A stretch of 64,000 bases of DNA from an uncultured Bacilli bacterium (GTDB taxonomy: Bacteria > Bacillota_I > Bacilli_A > RF39 > UBA660): positions 5,001 through 69,000 of the forward strand of contig CAKORR010000002.1 of assembly GCA_934101595.1 (NCBI GenBank), written 5' to 3'. Of the stretch, positions 18,673 through 26,985 are shown one piece after another. Under the pieces are notes generated by a model. It had not been told where the DNA came from. It did no database searches and saw only the letters and a list, made by a program, of their open reading frames with translations. A program made the translations under genes and the position numbers. The stretch's first letter is position 1, and each line of letters begins with the position of its first letter.

Positions 18673-18981
18673 TTATAATTTAATATCGATGTTTACACCG
18701 CTTGGTATATCAAGATGTGTTAATGCATCTATTGTCTCTTTAGATGGATCTTTAATATCGATCAATCTTTTATGAGTACGTTTTTCGAATTGCTCTCTTG
18801 AGTCTTTATATTTATGTACAGCTCTTAATACTGTAACTTTCTCAATTTCAGTAGGAAGAGGTACAGGACCCGATACAATTCCTCCAGTTCTCTTAACTGT
18901 TTCAACAATTTTTCCACAAGCCACATCAAGCAATCTGTGGTCATATGCTTTTAAATTAATACGAACTTTGTTCTTTGACAT
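18673..18981 (-). CDS. rpsJ: 30S ribosomal protein S10
   Basis: S10 (also NusE, transcription antitermination), 102 residues. [38 protein letters not shown] (partial) and the end VNIDIKL. First gene of the S10-spc-alpha supercluster; ATG at 18981 after GAAAGGAGG. Confidence 0.98.
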   Translation of the reverse strand: MSKNKVRINLKAYDHRLLDVACGKIVETVKRTGGIVSGPVPLPTEIEKVTVLRAVHKYKDSREQFEKRTHKRLIDIKDPSKETIDALTHLDIPSGVNIDIKL

Positions 18982-19132
18982 TTTACATGTCCTCCTTTCG
19001 CCTATATCTAGTACAGACTCGCTCCGTGCAAATTCCCTAATACAATAGACGTTTTAATCAACGTCGCCTAGCGTATCAGCAACCTCGCACATCTAAGCAG
19101 TCATACAGCATCAATCTTACCATGAAATTATA
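18982..19132 (-). promoter_or_regulatory. Promoter and about 140-nt leader of the S10 operon
   Basis: TATAAT at 19127-19132 is a likely -10 for the ribosomal supercluster; no good -35 is seen 17 bases upstream. The transcript would carry a leader of about 140 bases, unusually G+C-rich for this genome. It includes a perfect inverted repeat, GACGTT with AACGTC and a 6-base loop (19048-19065), and the GGAGG ribosome-binding site next to rpsJ. The leader may fold for ribosomal-protein feedback, as in other S10 operons, but no specific known leader was matched. Confidence 0.5.
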
Positions 19133-19160
19133 TGAAATGCAAGGGGTAAATTATGCTTTA

Positions 19161-19194
19161 TTAAATATTAAAACCTGACATTATTTTGTCAGGT
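19161..19194 (-). terminator. Terminator downstream of gpmI
   Basis: Perfect 8-bp stem ACCTGACA with TGTCAGGT, loop of six, followed on the minus strand by TTTAATATTTAA. It separates gpmI from the S10 leader promoter. Confidence 0.75.
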
Positions 19195-19216
19195 CTAGGT
19201 TTATTGTTTAATTTAA

Positions 19217-20725
19217 TTAATCGCCATCAATAATAATGGATTCGCGATCAGCCATTTCTTTTGGAACAGCTATATCCATATAGTCTAATATTGATGGAGC
19301 TACATTAGTAAGATCTCCGCCATCTTTTACGCCTACTTGCCTATCACACACAATAAAAGGCACTTTAGCTGTTGTGTGAGTTTTTACCGGATTATTATTT
19401 TCATCAAGCATCGTATCCGCATTACCATGATCAGCAAGAATTATTAGCTTATAAAAATTGTCTTCAGCAGATTCATATATTTTTCCAAGACACATATCAA
19501 CAATCGAAATCGCTTTTATCGTGGCATCTAAATTCCCGGTGTGTCCAACCATATCAGGATTTGCAAAGTTAACCAGAATAAAATCATAATCTTTTTCCAT
19601 GCAGCTTATCGCTTTTTTGGTAACATCAATTATACTCATTTCAGGTTTTAAGTCATAAGTCGCAACCTTAGGTGAAGGAATTAAAAATTTATCACATTTA
19701 TCAATTTTTCCTTCATATTCTCCATCAAAAAAGTATGTTACATGTGCATATTTCTCTGTTTCTGCAACTCTTGCTTGGGTAAGGCCTAATTCCGATAAAT
19801 ATCTTCCTAGTGGATTTTTTACAATATCTCCCTCTAAAAAGTGGTAAACGTATATAGGCTTTTCATGGGGAAAGAATGTGAATACTTTTGAGTCTGGCAA
19901 TTTCTTTTTGTTAAATTGACCGAATTCACTATTAGTAAAAGCTTCCAAAATCTGAAGAGACCTATCATCCCTAAAATTTAGCCAAAAAATTGTATCGCCA
20001 TTTTTTATCAAAGAATCTCTATTAACGATAATCGGCTTTAAAAATTCGTCGCCCTCTTTATTTTTATAGCATTCTTTTATCAACTCCACATAATTATCTG
20101 TGGATATTGCCACTCCCTTGGTGATAGCATCATAATATAGTTTTGTTCTATCCCAGTTTTTATCTCTATCCATCGCATAATATCGTCCACATATAGTTCC
20201 TATTTTCCCTAACCCAGTCTTTTTAATTTTTGACTCAAGCTCTTTTAAATAAGTTAAAGAAACATTTGGGGCTGTATCTCTTCCATCGGTGATAACATGA
20301 TAATAAACCGGGGAAGTAATTTTATCTTTAAAGTAATCCATCATTCTAAATAAATTATTACAATTGCTGTGTACATCTTTATCACTTAGCATGCCAACAA
20401 AATGCAAAGGTTTTTTAGATTCATTAACATAGGAGATAAACTCTTTGATATTCTCACTTTCATCTAAGTTTGAAGTAAACTCTTCAACTCTTGATGGTCT
20501 TTGTTTTAATAATCTTCCTGCACCTATCGTTTTATGCCCTATTTCACTGTTGCCAAACTGTCCTTCTTTTAAGCCAACATAAGTTTCTGATGCAAATAAC
20601 GTTGTATGTGGATAGGTAGAAAATAAGTGGTCAAAGTTAGGCGTCGATGCCATTTTAATCGCGTTACCATGTTCTTCTTCCCTTATACCAAAGCCGTCCA
20701 ATATTAGTGTAATCACCTTTTTCAT
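19217..20725 (-). CDS. gpmI: 2,3-bisphosphoglycerate-independent phosphoglycerate mutase
   Basis: Interconverts 3- and 2-phosphoglycerate with two manganese ions; 502 residues (family about 510). Metal and catalytic motifs: ITLILDGFG at the start, GQFGNSEIGHKTIGAGR (catalytic Ser in NSE), VITDGRDTAP, NFANPDMVGHTGN, and ILADHGNAD. Several flanking positions differ from the usual sequence (for example VGLKEGQF rather than VGLPEGQM). ATG at 20725 follows AAGGTGATT. It follows spo0A on the same strand but has a terminator between, so it likely has its own promoter. Confidence 0.95.
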   Translation of the reverse strand: MKKVITLILDGFGIREEEHGNAIKMASTPNFDHLFSTYPHTTLFASETYVGLKEGQFGNSEIGHKTIGAGRLLKQRPSRVEEFTSNLDESENIKEFISYVNESKKPLHFVGMLSDKDVHSNCNNLFRMMDYFKDKITSPVYYHVITDGRDTAPNVSLTYLKELESKIKKTGLGKIGTICGRYYAMDRDKNWDRTKLYYDAITKGVAISTDNYVELIKECYKNKEGDEFLKPIIVNRDSLIKNGDTIFWLNFRDDRSLQILEAFTNSEFGQFNKKKLPDSKVFTFFPHEKPIYVYHFLEGDIVKNPLGRYLSELGLTQARVAETEKYAHVTYFFDGEYEGKIDKCDKFLIPSPKVATYDLKPEMSIIDVTKKAISCMEKDYDFILVNFANPDMVGHTGNLDATIKAISIVDMCLGKIYESAEDNFYKLIILADHGNADTMLDENNNPVKTHTTAKVPFIVCDRQVGVKDGGDLTNVAPSILDYMDIAVPKEMADRESIIIDGD

Positions 20726-20762
20726 AAAATCACCTTACGCCTTTATATTAACATATTATTAT

Positions 20763-20797
20763 AAAAAAGTTCAAATTATTTATCATAACTTGAACTT
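20763..20797 (-). terminator. Terminator of spo0A
   Basis: AAGTTCAA pairs with TTGAACTT around a 15-base loop; TTTTTTAT follows on the minus strand. Lies just after the spo0A stop codon. Confidence 0.75.
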
Positions 20798-20802
20798 ATA
20801 GA

Positions 20803-21567
20803 CTAAATAGTTACTAGAGTTTTATCCATTCGAAGTTTATCTGCTAACGTTGCTATAAATTCCGAATTTGTTGGTTTCGCTCTATCATAATCGACACTAT
20901 GACCAAATATATCTTCCATCAAATCATAGTCTCCTCTATTCCAACTTACCTCAATAGCATGTCTAATAGCTCTTTCAACTCGTGACGGAGTTGTATCAAA
21001 GCGATCCGCTATTTCTGGATAAACTTCTTTAGTAATTCCCCCAATCATATCTGGATTATTATACATCATATAAATACTTTCTCTTATATATTGATATCCT
21101 TTTATGTGAGATGGAACTCCAAGTGAATGTAAAAGCTTACTAATTGCTAACTGAACATCTCTAGATATCTCACTTAATATTGTACTATCATCAGAAGAAA
21201 GATCTAAAATTCTTTTTTCTAATGATTCATAAGAAAACGGCTTCATCATGTAGTAATCTACATTATATTTATTGCATGCTCTAATAATATTATCCTTTTT
21301 GTAACTCGATAAAATTATTATCTTAGCATCAATACCACTTTCTCTTATTTTTTCTAAAATTTCCAACCCGTCAACTTCTGGCATTAAAATATCCATTAAA
21401 ATCATATCAAATTTATTTTTATTCTCTAATATGATATCCAATGCCTCTTTTCCATTGTTAGAAACTCCTAAAACATTAATTACCGCGTGACCTTCAAAAT
21501 ACTTCTTCATACTACTGGTTAGTGATTCGTTATCATCAATAACGAACAAATTAATTTTCCTTTCCAT
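20803..21567 (-). CDS. spo0A: Sporulation master regulator Spo0A
   Basis: Response regulator that starts endospore formation. 254 residues from ATG 21567 (MERKINLFVIDDN) after AAAGGACGG; the longer reading to 21609 crosses the likely promoter. Receiver domain, residues about 3-120: acidic pair DD at 11-12, phospho-acceptor Asp59 in MILMDIL, conserved Lys in MMKPFS. DNA-binding domain, about 140-254: GVPSHIKGYQYIRE, MIGGITKEVYPEIA and recognition helix TTPSRVERAIRHAIE, essentially the Bacillus/Clostridium signature. Its presence indicates endospore potential. It lies between tpiA and gpmI, inside the usual glycolytic gene series, with Spo0A-box-like repeats upstream. Confidence 0.97.
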   Translation of the reverse strand: MERKINLFVIDDNESLTSSMKKYFEGHAVINVLGVSNNGKEALDIILENKNKFDMILMDILMPEVDGLEILEKIRESGIDAKIIILSSYKKDNIIRACNKYNVDYYMMKPFSYESLEKRILDLSSDDSTILSEISRDVQLAISKLLHSLGVPSHIKGYQYIRESIYMMYNNPDMIGGITKEVYPEIADRFDTTPSRVERAIRHAIEVSWNRGDYDLMEDIFGHSVDYDRAKPTNSEFIATLADKLRMDKTLVTI

Positions 21568-21607
21568 GTATTCCGTCCTTTTAAATATATTTACAACACG
21601 CAATTTC

Positions 21608-21693
21608 ATTATAGGATATATACAGACAAAATACCAGAAAAAAGATTGTCAATTCATGTAAATAAATGTCAAAGGTTTACGCAAAATGTCGAA
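21608..21693 (-). promoter_or_regulatory. spo0A control region with three 20-bp-phased 0A-box-like motifs
   Basis: A TATAAT (-10) lies at 21608-21613 on the minus strand. Three motifs on the plus strand, TGTCAAT (21647), TGTCAAA (21667) and TGTCGAA (21687), start exactly 20 bases apart. The third equals the Spo0A-box consensus TGTCGAA and the other two match TGTCRAA or nearly so. Read on the minus strand two contain TTGACA, so they could also serve as -35 elements; no single ideal -35/-10 pair is obvious. This suggests autoregulation by Spo0A~P, as known in Bacillus. Confidence 0.5.
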
Positions 21694-21703
21694 TTATATG
21701 TAA

Positions 21704-22429
21704 TTAATTAAAACTATCACAAATTTTTATTAATTCCTGAGTATCTAAAGCACTTTTTCCTAAAAGCACGCCATCAACATCTAAAGACTTCAAAAACTCT
21801 ATATTTTCAGAGTTAACACTCCCACCATATAAAAGTGGAATTTCAATATTATAATAATTTTTTATTAAGTTCTTAATAAATGATAATGTTTCATTTAAGT
21901 ATATACTATCTAGTTTATTAAACTTTTTTGACATGTTACTTATTAAAAAAACTGGCTCATATGCAATAACTATATTATTTAAATTATCAACGTTGTTTAA
22001 AACCCGCGCAATTTGATGTTCTAACACAGATAATGACTTACGCCTTTCAAACTCTTCTAAAGTTTCCCCAACACAATATATAACTTTTAAATTATTATCT
22101 AATGCAACATTTATTTTTTTTACAAAATCCGTTTCTTTTTCACCATAATAATTACGGCGGTGGCAATGCCCAATTAATACGTATTCGGCATTGGCTTCTT
22201 TTATAGTACTAGCGGTAATTTCCCCAACCTCATAAAGAGAATTATTAAAGCTAATATCTTGTGAACATTTTTTTATTCCTTTACTATCTAAGGCCATATA
22301 TGCAACCGGGGGAGCAAATATTATATCAACGTTTTTTTCTTCATAATGAGAAACATCCTCAATTATTTGTTGATAATCATTTAATGATACAGCTGTTTTA
22401 AAATTACAGACTATCTTTTTCTTTTTCAT
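21704..22429 (-). CDS. tpiA: Triosephosphate isomerase, divergent active site
   Basis: Glycolytic isomerase of the TIM-barrel family, 241 residues. Start at ATG 22429 (an in-frame TTG at 22438 is also possible), overlapping pgk by 26 bases. Conserved features: NFK with Lys11 (normally NWK), His88 in IGHCHRR, CVGET, Glu158 in AYEPV, YGGSV and DGVLLGKSAL. Departures: the motif usually reading IGHSERR is IGHCHRR, so Ser and Glu are replaced by Cys and His; and loop 6, usually WAIGTGK after YEPV, reads FLISNMSK. The main catalytic Lys, His and Glu remain, but substrate-loop chemistry may differ. Context (gap, pgk) supports the assignment. Confidence 0.85.
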   Translation of the reverse strand: MKKKKIVCNFKTAVSLNDYQQIIEDVSHYEEKNVDIIFAPPVAYMALDSKGIKKCSQDISFNNSLYEVGEITASTIKEANAEYVLIGHCHRRNYYGEKETDFVKKINVALDNNLKVIYCVGETLEEFERRKSLSVLEHQIARVLNNVDNLNNIVIAYEPVFLISNMSKKFNKLDSIYLNETLSFIKNLIKNYYNIEIPLLYGGSVNSENIEFLKSLDVDGVLLGKSALDTQELIKICDSFN

Positions 22430-23573
22430 ATTTTTCAATTTCCTCTAAAACATCAAGTTTTTTTTGAGCGATATATATTAATGTTGCTCCGCCTCCACTC
22501 GAAAGAAGAAAAAAGTTGCTAAATCCCAAAACATTGACAGCCCCAACCGTATCTCCTCCGCCAATTAAAACAGTGGGAATATTTTTTAATTTTTCAAATA
22601 TTTTTTCGGTTCCATTTGAAAAATCCTTATTTTCATATAAACCCATCGTTCCATTCATAAACACAGTTGATGCATCAATTAGCAAACTATTAAATTTATT
22701 AATTGTTTTGTTTCCAATGTCTAAAGCATTGTCATGAGCGGCAATTTCGGTTACTTTACGATTTAAAGCCTTTCCGGAATGAAGGACTTTTAAATCCACT
22801 GGCAAAATAATTTTTTCATCATAAAGCTCTAAAAGATATTTTAACTCACTTAAAATTTCTTCATCCATAGTAGCTAAACTTTTGCCTATATTAAATCCTT
22901 TGGCTTTTAAAAATGAATTAGCGATTCCTCCACCAAGAAGAATTTTATCACATGAAGGTAATAACGTTTTAATAAGAGGTATCTTATCATCAACCTTAGC
23001 CCCGCCCATTATAACAATAAACGGCTTTTGAGGATTTTTAACCACCTTTGCTAAGTTCTCCAATTCTTCTTTTACCAAAAAGCCAATATATGTTGGTAAA
23101 AAACGAGCTATACCTGCAGTTGAAGCATGTATACGATGACTAGTTGCAAAAGCATCAAAAACAAAAATGTCCGCTTTACTCGCAAATTTTCTTGATAACT
23201 CTAAGTCATTATTGCTTTCTAAATTGTCCGGATAATCAAACCATCTTGTATTTTCAAATAATATGATATTATCATCAATTTTGTCTAATTCATCAATGTC
23301 GGTAACAAACGTTACTTTCTTTTCTAGATGCTTTTCTAGCACTTCTTTTATAGGATATAAGGTGTACTTCTTTTTATCATCCTCACATTTTACCCTTCCC
23401 AAATGACTTAATAAAATAATTTTACAATTTCTTTCCAACAAGTAGTTAATCGTCTTTAAACTTTTAACTATTTTACTATCATCTACGACTACGCCATCAT
23501 TTATAGGGACGTTAAAATCACATCTTACGATAACTTTTTTGTTTTTTATATGTACATCACTTAAATATTTCAT
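22404..23573 (-). CDS. pgk: Phosphoglycerate kinase
   Basis: Makes ATP and 3-phosphoglycerate from 1,3-bisphosphoglycerate. 389 residues, usual size. Motifs: VRCDFNVPI at the start, LSHLGR, DAFATSHRIHAST, GGAKVDDKI, MNGTMGLYE and the nucleotide-site Gly-rich segments GGGDTVGA and SSGGGATL. Differences from the common sequence: DDSKI instead of DDTRI (Arg to Lys at a substrate-contacting position), and LGRVKC instead of LGRPKG. ATG at 23573 has GAGGTGATT upstream. It begins a pgk-tpiA unit separate from gap. Confidence 0.94.
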   Translation of the reverse strand: MKYLSDVHIKNKKVIVRCDFNVPINDGVVVDDSKIVKSLKTINYLLERNCKIILLSHLGRVKCEDDKKKYTLYPIKEVLEKHLEKKVTFVTDIDELDKIDDNIILFENTRWFDYPDNLESNNDLELSRKFASKADIFVFDAFATSHRIHASTAGIARFLPTYIGFLVKEELENLAKVVKNPQKPFIVIMGGAKVDDKIPLIKTLLPSCDKILLGGGIANSFLKAKGFNIGKSLATMDEEILSELKYLLELYDEKIILPVDLKVLHSGKALNRKVTEIAAHDNALDIGNKTINKFNSLLIDASTVFMNGTMGLYENKDFSNGTEKIFEKLKNIPTVLIGGGDTVGAVNVLGFSNFFLLSSGGGATLIYIAQKKLDVLEEIEKYEKEKDSL

Positions 23574-23588
23574 ATAATCACCTCAATT

Positions 23589-23594
23589 ATTATA
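23589..23594 (-). promoter_or_regulatory. -10 element of the pgk-tpiA unit
   Basis: TATAAT on the minus strand 16 bases before the pgk ATG, downstream of the gap terminator. The -35 region is poor (TTATTT at the right distance). Confidence 0.4.
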
Positions 23595-23617
23595 CTATTA
23601 TTTTCAATTAAAATAAA

Positions 23618-23649
23618 TTAAATTAAAAAAGTCAACACTTAGTTGACTT
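23618..23649 (-). terminator. Terminator of the nucleoside kinase-gap unit
   Basis: Perfect 8-bp stem AAGTCAAC with GTTGACTT, 5-nt loop, then TTTTTTAATTTAA on the minus strand. Overlaps the gap stop codon. Confidence 0.85.
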
Positions 23650-24652
23650 TAAACAAAATCCTAGCTGTTCTCATCATTTGTGAGGTATATCCATATTCGT
23701 TATCATACCATCCAACTATTTTTATAAGTTGCTTGCCATTTATTTCAACTATTTTTGTTGATAAGCCATCAATTAAGCATCCTAGGCTTCTTCCAAGAAT
23801 ATCACTTGATACTATTGGATCAAATGTTATATCAATTGTTTCATTTTTGGCCTCTTTTATTAAGTTGTGTATTTCATCTATTGTCGTATTTCTTTTAGGT
23901 TCAATAGTCAAATCAATTAATGAACCATCTGAAACCGGAACGCGATATGCTACGCCGTCTAATTTATTTTGCAAACCAGGTATTACTAAGCCTATTGCTT
24001 TAGCTGCTCCTGTTGATGCTGGAACAATGTTTTGAGCACATGCTCTGCCTCGTCTTGATGATATACCCTTTTTGTGAGCAATATCAAGCGTAGCCTGGTC
24101 ATTAGTATATGCATGAATTGTTGACATAAATCCCTTTTCAATGCCAATAGCATCTTCAATTATTTTTAAAATTGGAGCTATACAATTAGTAGTACAACTA
24201 GCTGCAGACAAAACAGTTTCTGTTCCATCAATAATATTATCATTGACATTATAAACAATTGTTTTAACGCCTTCAGTGCTACTTGGTGCAGAAATAAGGA
24301 CTTTTTTAGCGCCGGCAATTATATGCTTTTCTGCATCTTCTTTCTTAGTAAAATGACCTGAACATTCTAATACCAAGTCAATGTTCAATTCTTTCCAAGG
24401 TAAACTTTCCGGGTCCTTTTCACTATATACTTTAATTCTTTTGCTATTATTAATAATTATTTCATCGTCACTAAAAGATATTTCATCAGGATGAAATCTA
24501 CGATGATTAGTATCATATTTTAGTAAATATGCTAAGTCTTCAGCTTTTGTTAAATCATTAATTGCCACAACATCAAAATCAGTTGTAGTAACGATCTCTC
24601 TAAAAGCCAATCTCCCGATTCTTCCAAATCCATTTATTGCTACTCTTATCAT
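23639..24652 (-). CDS. gap: Glyceraldehyde-3-phosphate dehydrogenase
   Basis: NAD-linked glycolytic dehydrogenase, 337 residues. Start ATG 24652 (MIRVAINGFGRIGRL, Rossmann motif); its A is shared with the stop codon of the upstream kinase. Catalytic Cys153 in SAASCTTN, catalytic His in STIHAYTND, substrate loop SSRRGRACAQNIVPAS (partial) and WYDNEYGYTSQM near the end (Trp of NEWGY is Tyr here). One-base overlap with the kinase suggests coupled translation. Confidence 0.97.
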   Translation of the reverse strand: MIRVAINGFGRIGRLAFREIVTTTDFDVVAINDLTKAEDLAYLLKYDTNHRRFHPDEISFSDDEIIINNSKRIKVYSEKDPESLPWKELNIDLVLECSGHFTKKEDAEKHIIAGAKKVLISAPSSTEGVKTIVYNVNDNIIDGTETVLSAASCTTNCIAPILKIIEDAIGIEKGFMSTIHAYTNDQATLDIAHKKGISSRRGRACAQNIVPASTGAAKAIGLVIPGLQNKLDGVAYRVPVSDGSLIDLTIEPKRNTTIDEIHNLIKEAKNETIDITFDPIVSSDILGRSLGCLIDGLSTKIVEINGKQLIKIVGWYDNEYGYTSQMMRTARILFKVN

Positions 24653-26310
24653 TACGATCTTCCTTTCCATAAACCATATCCAATGAATTCTCTTAAAATT
24701 GATTCTTCACTTATATATTCCGCAGGTATTGGTAAAAAGCTTTTTAAAAACCGTAGTAACCTAGAAGATTCTTCATAATAAGGGCTATCAGGTTTTACTG
24801 AGTATAGTAAAGGTTCAACAAAAACCTTCATCACCCCAAGTTCATAAGCAAAGGCGGTATTTATTATTACATCTGCTTGATGTATATAAGGGAAAATATA
24901 TTTTTCTTCTCCGCTCCGTACACTTTGCCACTTACAAATAGTGTCACTAACACTTAAACCTCTTGTACGATTGTCTCTTATAATTCTTCTAAGCAATCTT
25001 AAATCAACCGTAGAAATATAATTATGGCGATCAATATTAAGAGGAATAAAAGGACTTAAATATATTTTATATTTACAATTATCAGGTATTAAAGGAGTTA
25101 AATCATCATTTAAGGCATGTAATCCTTCAATAACAATAATACTATTATCATCTAATTTACAGTAATTATCCTCATATTTACGTTTACCTGTTATAAAATC
25201 AAATGTTGGTAAATTAACCTCTTTATTATTTAGTAAATCTGTCAAATCCTGATTAAACTTTTCAATATCAATTGCTAGTAAGCATTCATAATCATATTCT
25301 CCATGTTCATCTTTTGGAGTCTTTTCCCTATCAACAAAATAATCATCTATCGAGATTCCAATTGGTTTAATTCCCTTCACTTTTAAGTATGAGCTTAATT
25401 TTTTCATTGTAGTTGTTTTACCCGAAGAAGATGGCCCTGCTATCAAAATAATTTTCTTTTCTGGATTATCGGTTATCTCATCAACCACATCTGAAATCTT
25501 TTTTTCAAATAAAAGTTCATTAGCTTCAATCAAATTACTTATTTTACAGCTACTAACTAATTCATTTAAATCGGCCACATAAGGTACTTTCATTAAATTA
25601 AGCCACTTTTTGCCTTCCAAAAATGATTTTATTATATTATCGTAATGAACATACTCTGGTATTTGTCCATTAGTTCGTTTGCTAGGAAATAAAAATATTA
25701 TGCGATTTTTGCCCAAATAAACTATATCAAACTTATTTATTGCCCCTGTGCTATAAGGCATTTCTGTATAAAAGAAATTCAAATTATTTCTAAGTTTATA
25801 TATTTGTAATACTTCATCGCTTATATTTTCAATATTTCTGGCTTTTTCATCTTCGTTATTATTTCGATAAAATTCAATGATGTCTCTTTTTTCAATGTTA
25901 TATTTTTCAAACTTTAAGTCTTCATCAATAATATGCGCCATCTCGCCTTTAATGGTTGCTATATCTTCATTGGTTAAAATTTTGCCACCTGTTACCTCTG
26001 CCAAAATTCCTTTAGGTACACTATGCTCGTAGTGAACCTCTAAATCTGGAAAAACTGTTTTAAGTGCTACTTCAAAAATAAACTTTAAACCTGCTTGATA
26101 CATCTTATAGCCAGCCAAGTCACAAAAATCAATAAATTTTACAGTTGCGTCCTTAGTTACCTTATCATTAAGTGACGCCAAAACATTATCTACTTTAGCA
26201 CCTAAAATATCAAAGTCGGATTTATAATCTTTGCTAATTTCGTATAATGTTGTATTTTTTTTATATTCTTTAACGCCATTATTATCAAACTTTAATTTAA
26301 CTGTATCCAT
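24652..26310 (-). CDS. TGS-domain nucleoside (uridine-type) kinase
   Basis: Kinase of the uridine kinase/phosphoribulokinase type with an N-terminal TGS and ThrRS second-domain-like region, as often annotated nucleoside kinase in Bacillota. 552 residues from ATG 26310 after AAGGGTG. About 1-60: TGS-like strands; about 70-200: editing-domain-like part (HYEHSVPKG); P-loop GPSSSGKTTTMKKL near residue 293; ISIDDYFVDR; VIEGLHALND; RLLRRIIRDNRTRG. The physiological substrate is not shown by the sequence. Coupled to gap. Extended -10 TGTTATACT at 26334-26342. Confidence 0.88.
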   Translation of the reverse strand: MDTVKLKFDNNGVKEYKKNTTLYEISKDYKSDFDILGAKVDNVLASLNDKVTKDATVKFIDFCDLAGYKMYQAGLKFIFEVALKTVFPDLEVHYEHSVPKGILAEVTGGKILTNEDIATIKGEMAHIIDEDLKFEKYNIEKRDIIEFYRNNNEDEKARNIENISDEVLQIYKLRNNLNFFYTEMPYSTGAINKFDIVYLGKNRIIFLFPSKRTNGQIPEYVHYDNIIKSFLEGKKWLNLMKVPYVADLNELVSSCKISNLIEANELLFEKKISDVVDEITDNPEKKIILIAGPSSSGKTTTMKKLSSYLKVKGIKPIGISIDDYFVDREKTPKDEHGEYDYECLLAIDIEKFNQDLTDLLNNKEVNLPTFDFITGKRKYEDNYCKLDDNSIIVIEGLHALNDDLTPLIPDNCKYKIYLSPFIPLNIDRHNYISTVDLRLLRRIIRDNRTRGLSVSDTICKWQSVRSGEEKYIFPYIHQADVIINTAFAYELGVMKVFVEPLLYSVKPDSPYYEESSRLLRFLKSFLPIPAEYISEESILREFIGYGLWKGRS

Positions 26311-26333
26311 GTCTAACACCCTTATCTTAGTAA

Positions 26334-26342
26334 AGTATAACA
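26334..26342 (-). promoter_or_regulatory. Extended -10 promoter of the nucleoside kinase-gap unit
   Basis: TGTTATACT on the minus strand, 23 bases before the kinase ATG; no strong -35, which fits extended -10 promoters. Confidence 0.5.
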
Positions 26343-26367
26343 TAAAATTTAATCTTTTACACTTTTT

Positions 26368-26396
26368 TTGAATAAATACCTACTTTTTTTTATATT
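26368..26396 (+). promoter_or_regulatory. SigA-type promoter of clpP
   Basis: TTGAAT (26368) and TATATT (26391) with a 17-base spacer, ahead of clpP. Divergent from the kinase promoter. No CtsR-type direct repeat was noticed. Confidence 0.55.
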
Positions 26397-26415
26397 ATAA
26401 TTATAGGTGATACAT

Positions 26416-26985
26416 TTGAACATTATTCCAACGGTTATTGAAAAAAATAGTGATCATGAGTATGCATACGACTTATATTCACGTTTATTAAAAGACAGAA
26501 TTATTTTTTTAAGTGATGAAATAAATGATAGTAGAGCAAATATTGTAGTTAGTGAATTATTATATCTGGATAGTCTTAATCATGATGATATTTCTTTATA
26601 TATTAACAGTCCTGGTGGATCTGTAACAAGCGGAATGGCTATTTTTGACACTATGAATTATATTAAAAGCGACGTAAAAACAATATGTATCGGTATGGCC
26701 GCCAGCATGGCTGCAGTTCTTTTATGTTGTGGAACTAAGGGTAAGAGATACAGCTTGCCAAACTCAGAGATAATGATTCATCAACCACTTGGAGGGGCCG
26801 AGGGTCAAGCTAGTGATATAAAAATTGCAGCAGAGCGTATTATAAAATTAAAGGATAAAATTAATTATATTTTAGCTAAAAGAACAAATAAAAAAATCAG
26901 CGAAATAAGGAAGGACACTGAAAGAGACCACTTCTTAAGTGCTACTGAAGCAAAAAAATATGGCATAATTGACGAAGTCATTTAG
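26416..26985 (+). CDS. clpP: ATP-dependent Clp protease proteolytic subunit
   Basis: Barrel-forming serine peptidase of the Clp system, 189 residues. The start is TTG at 26416, giving [10 protein letters not shown], which matches the conserved ClpP N-terminus; AGGTGA lies five bases upstream and overlaps the in-frame GTG at 26407. Catalytic triad Ser97 (GMAASMAA), His122 (MIHQPLGG) and Asp171 (ERDHF). Plus-strand, head-on to replication. Its stop codon overlaps the whiA stop. Confidence 0.97.
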   Translation: MNIIPTVIEKNSDHEYAYDLYSRLLKDRIIFLSDEINDSRANIVVSELLYLDSLNHDDISLYINSPGGSVTSGMAIFDTMNYIKSDVKTICIGMAASMAAVLLCCGTKGKRYSLPNSEIMIHQPLGGAEGQASDIKIAAERIIKLKDKINYILAKRTNKKISEIRKDTERDHFLSATEAKKYGIIDEVI

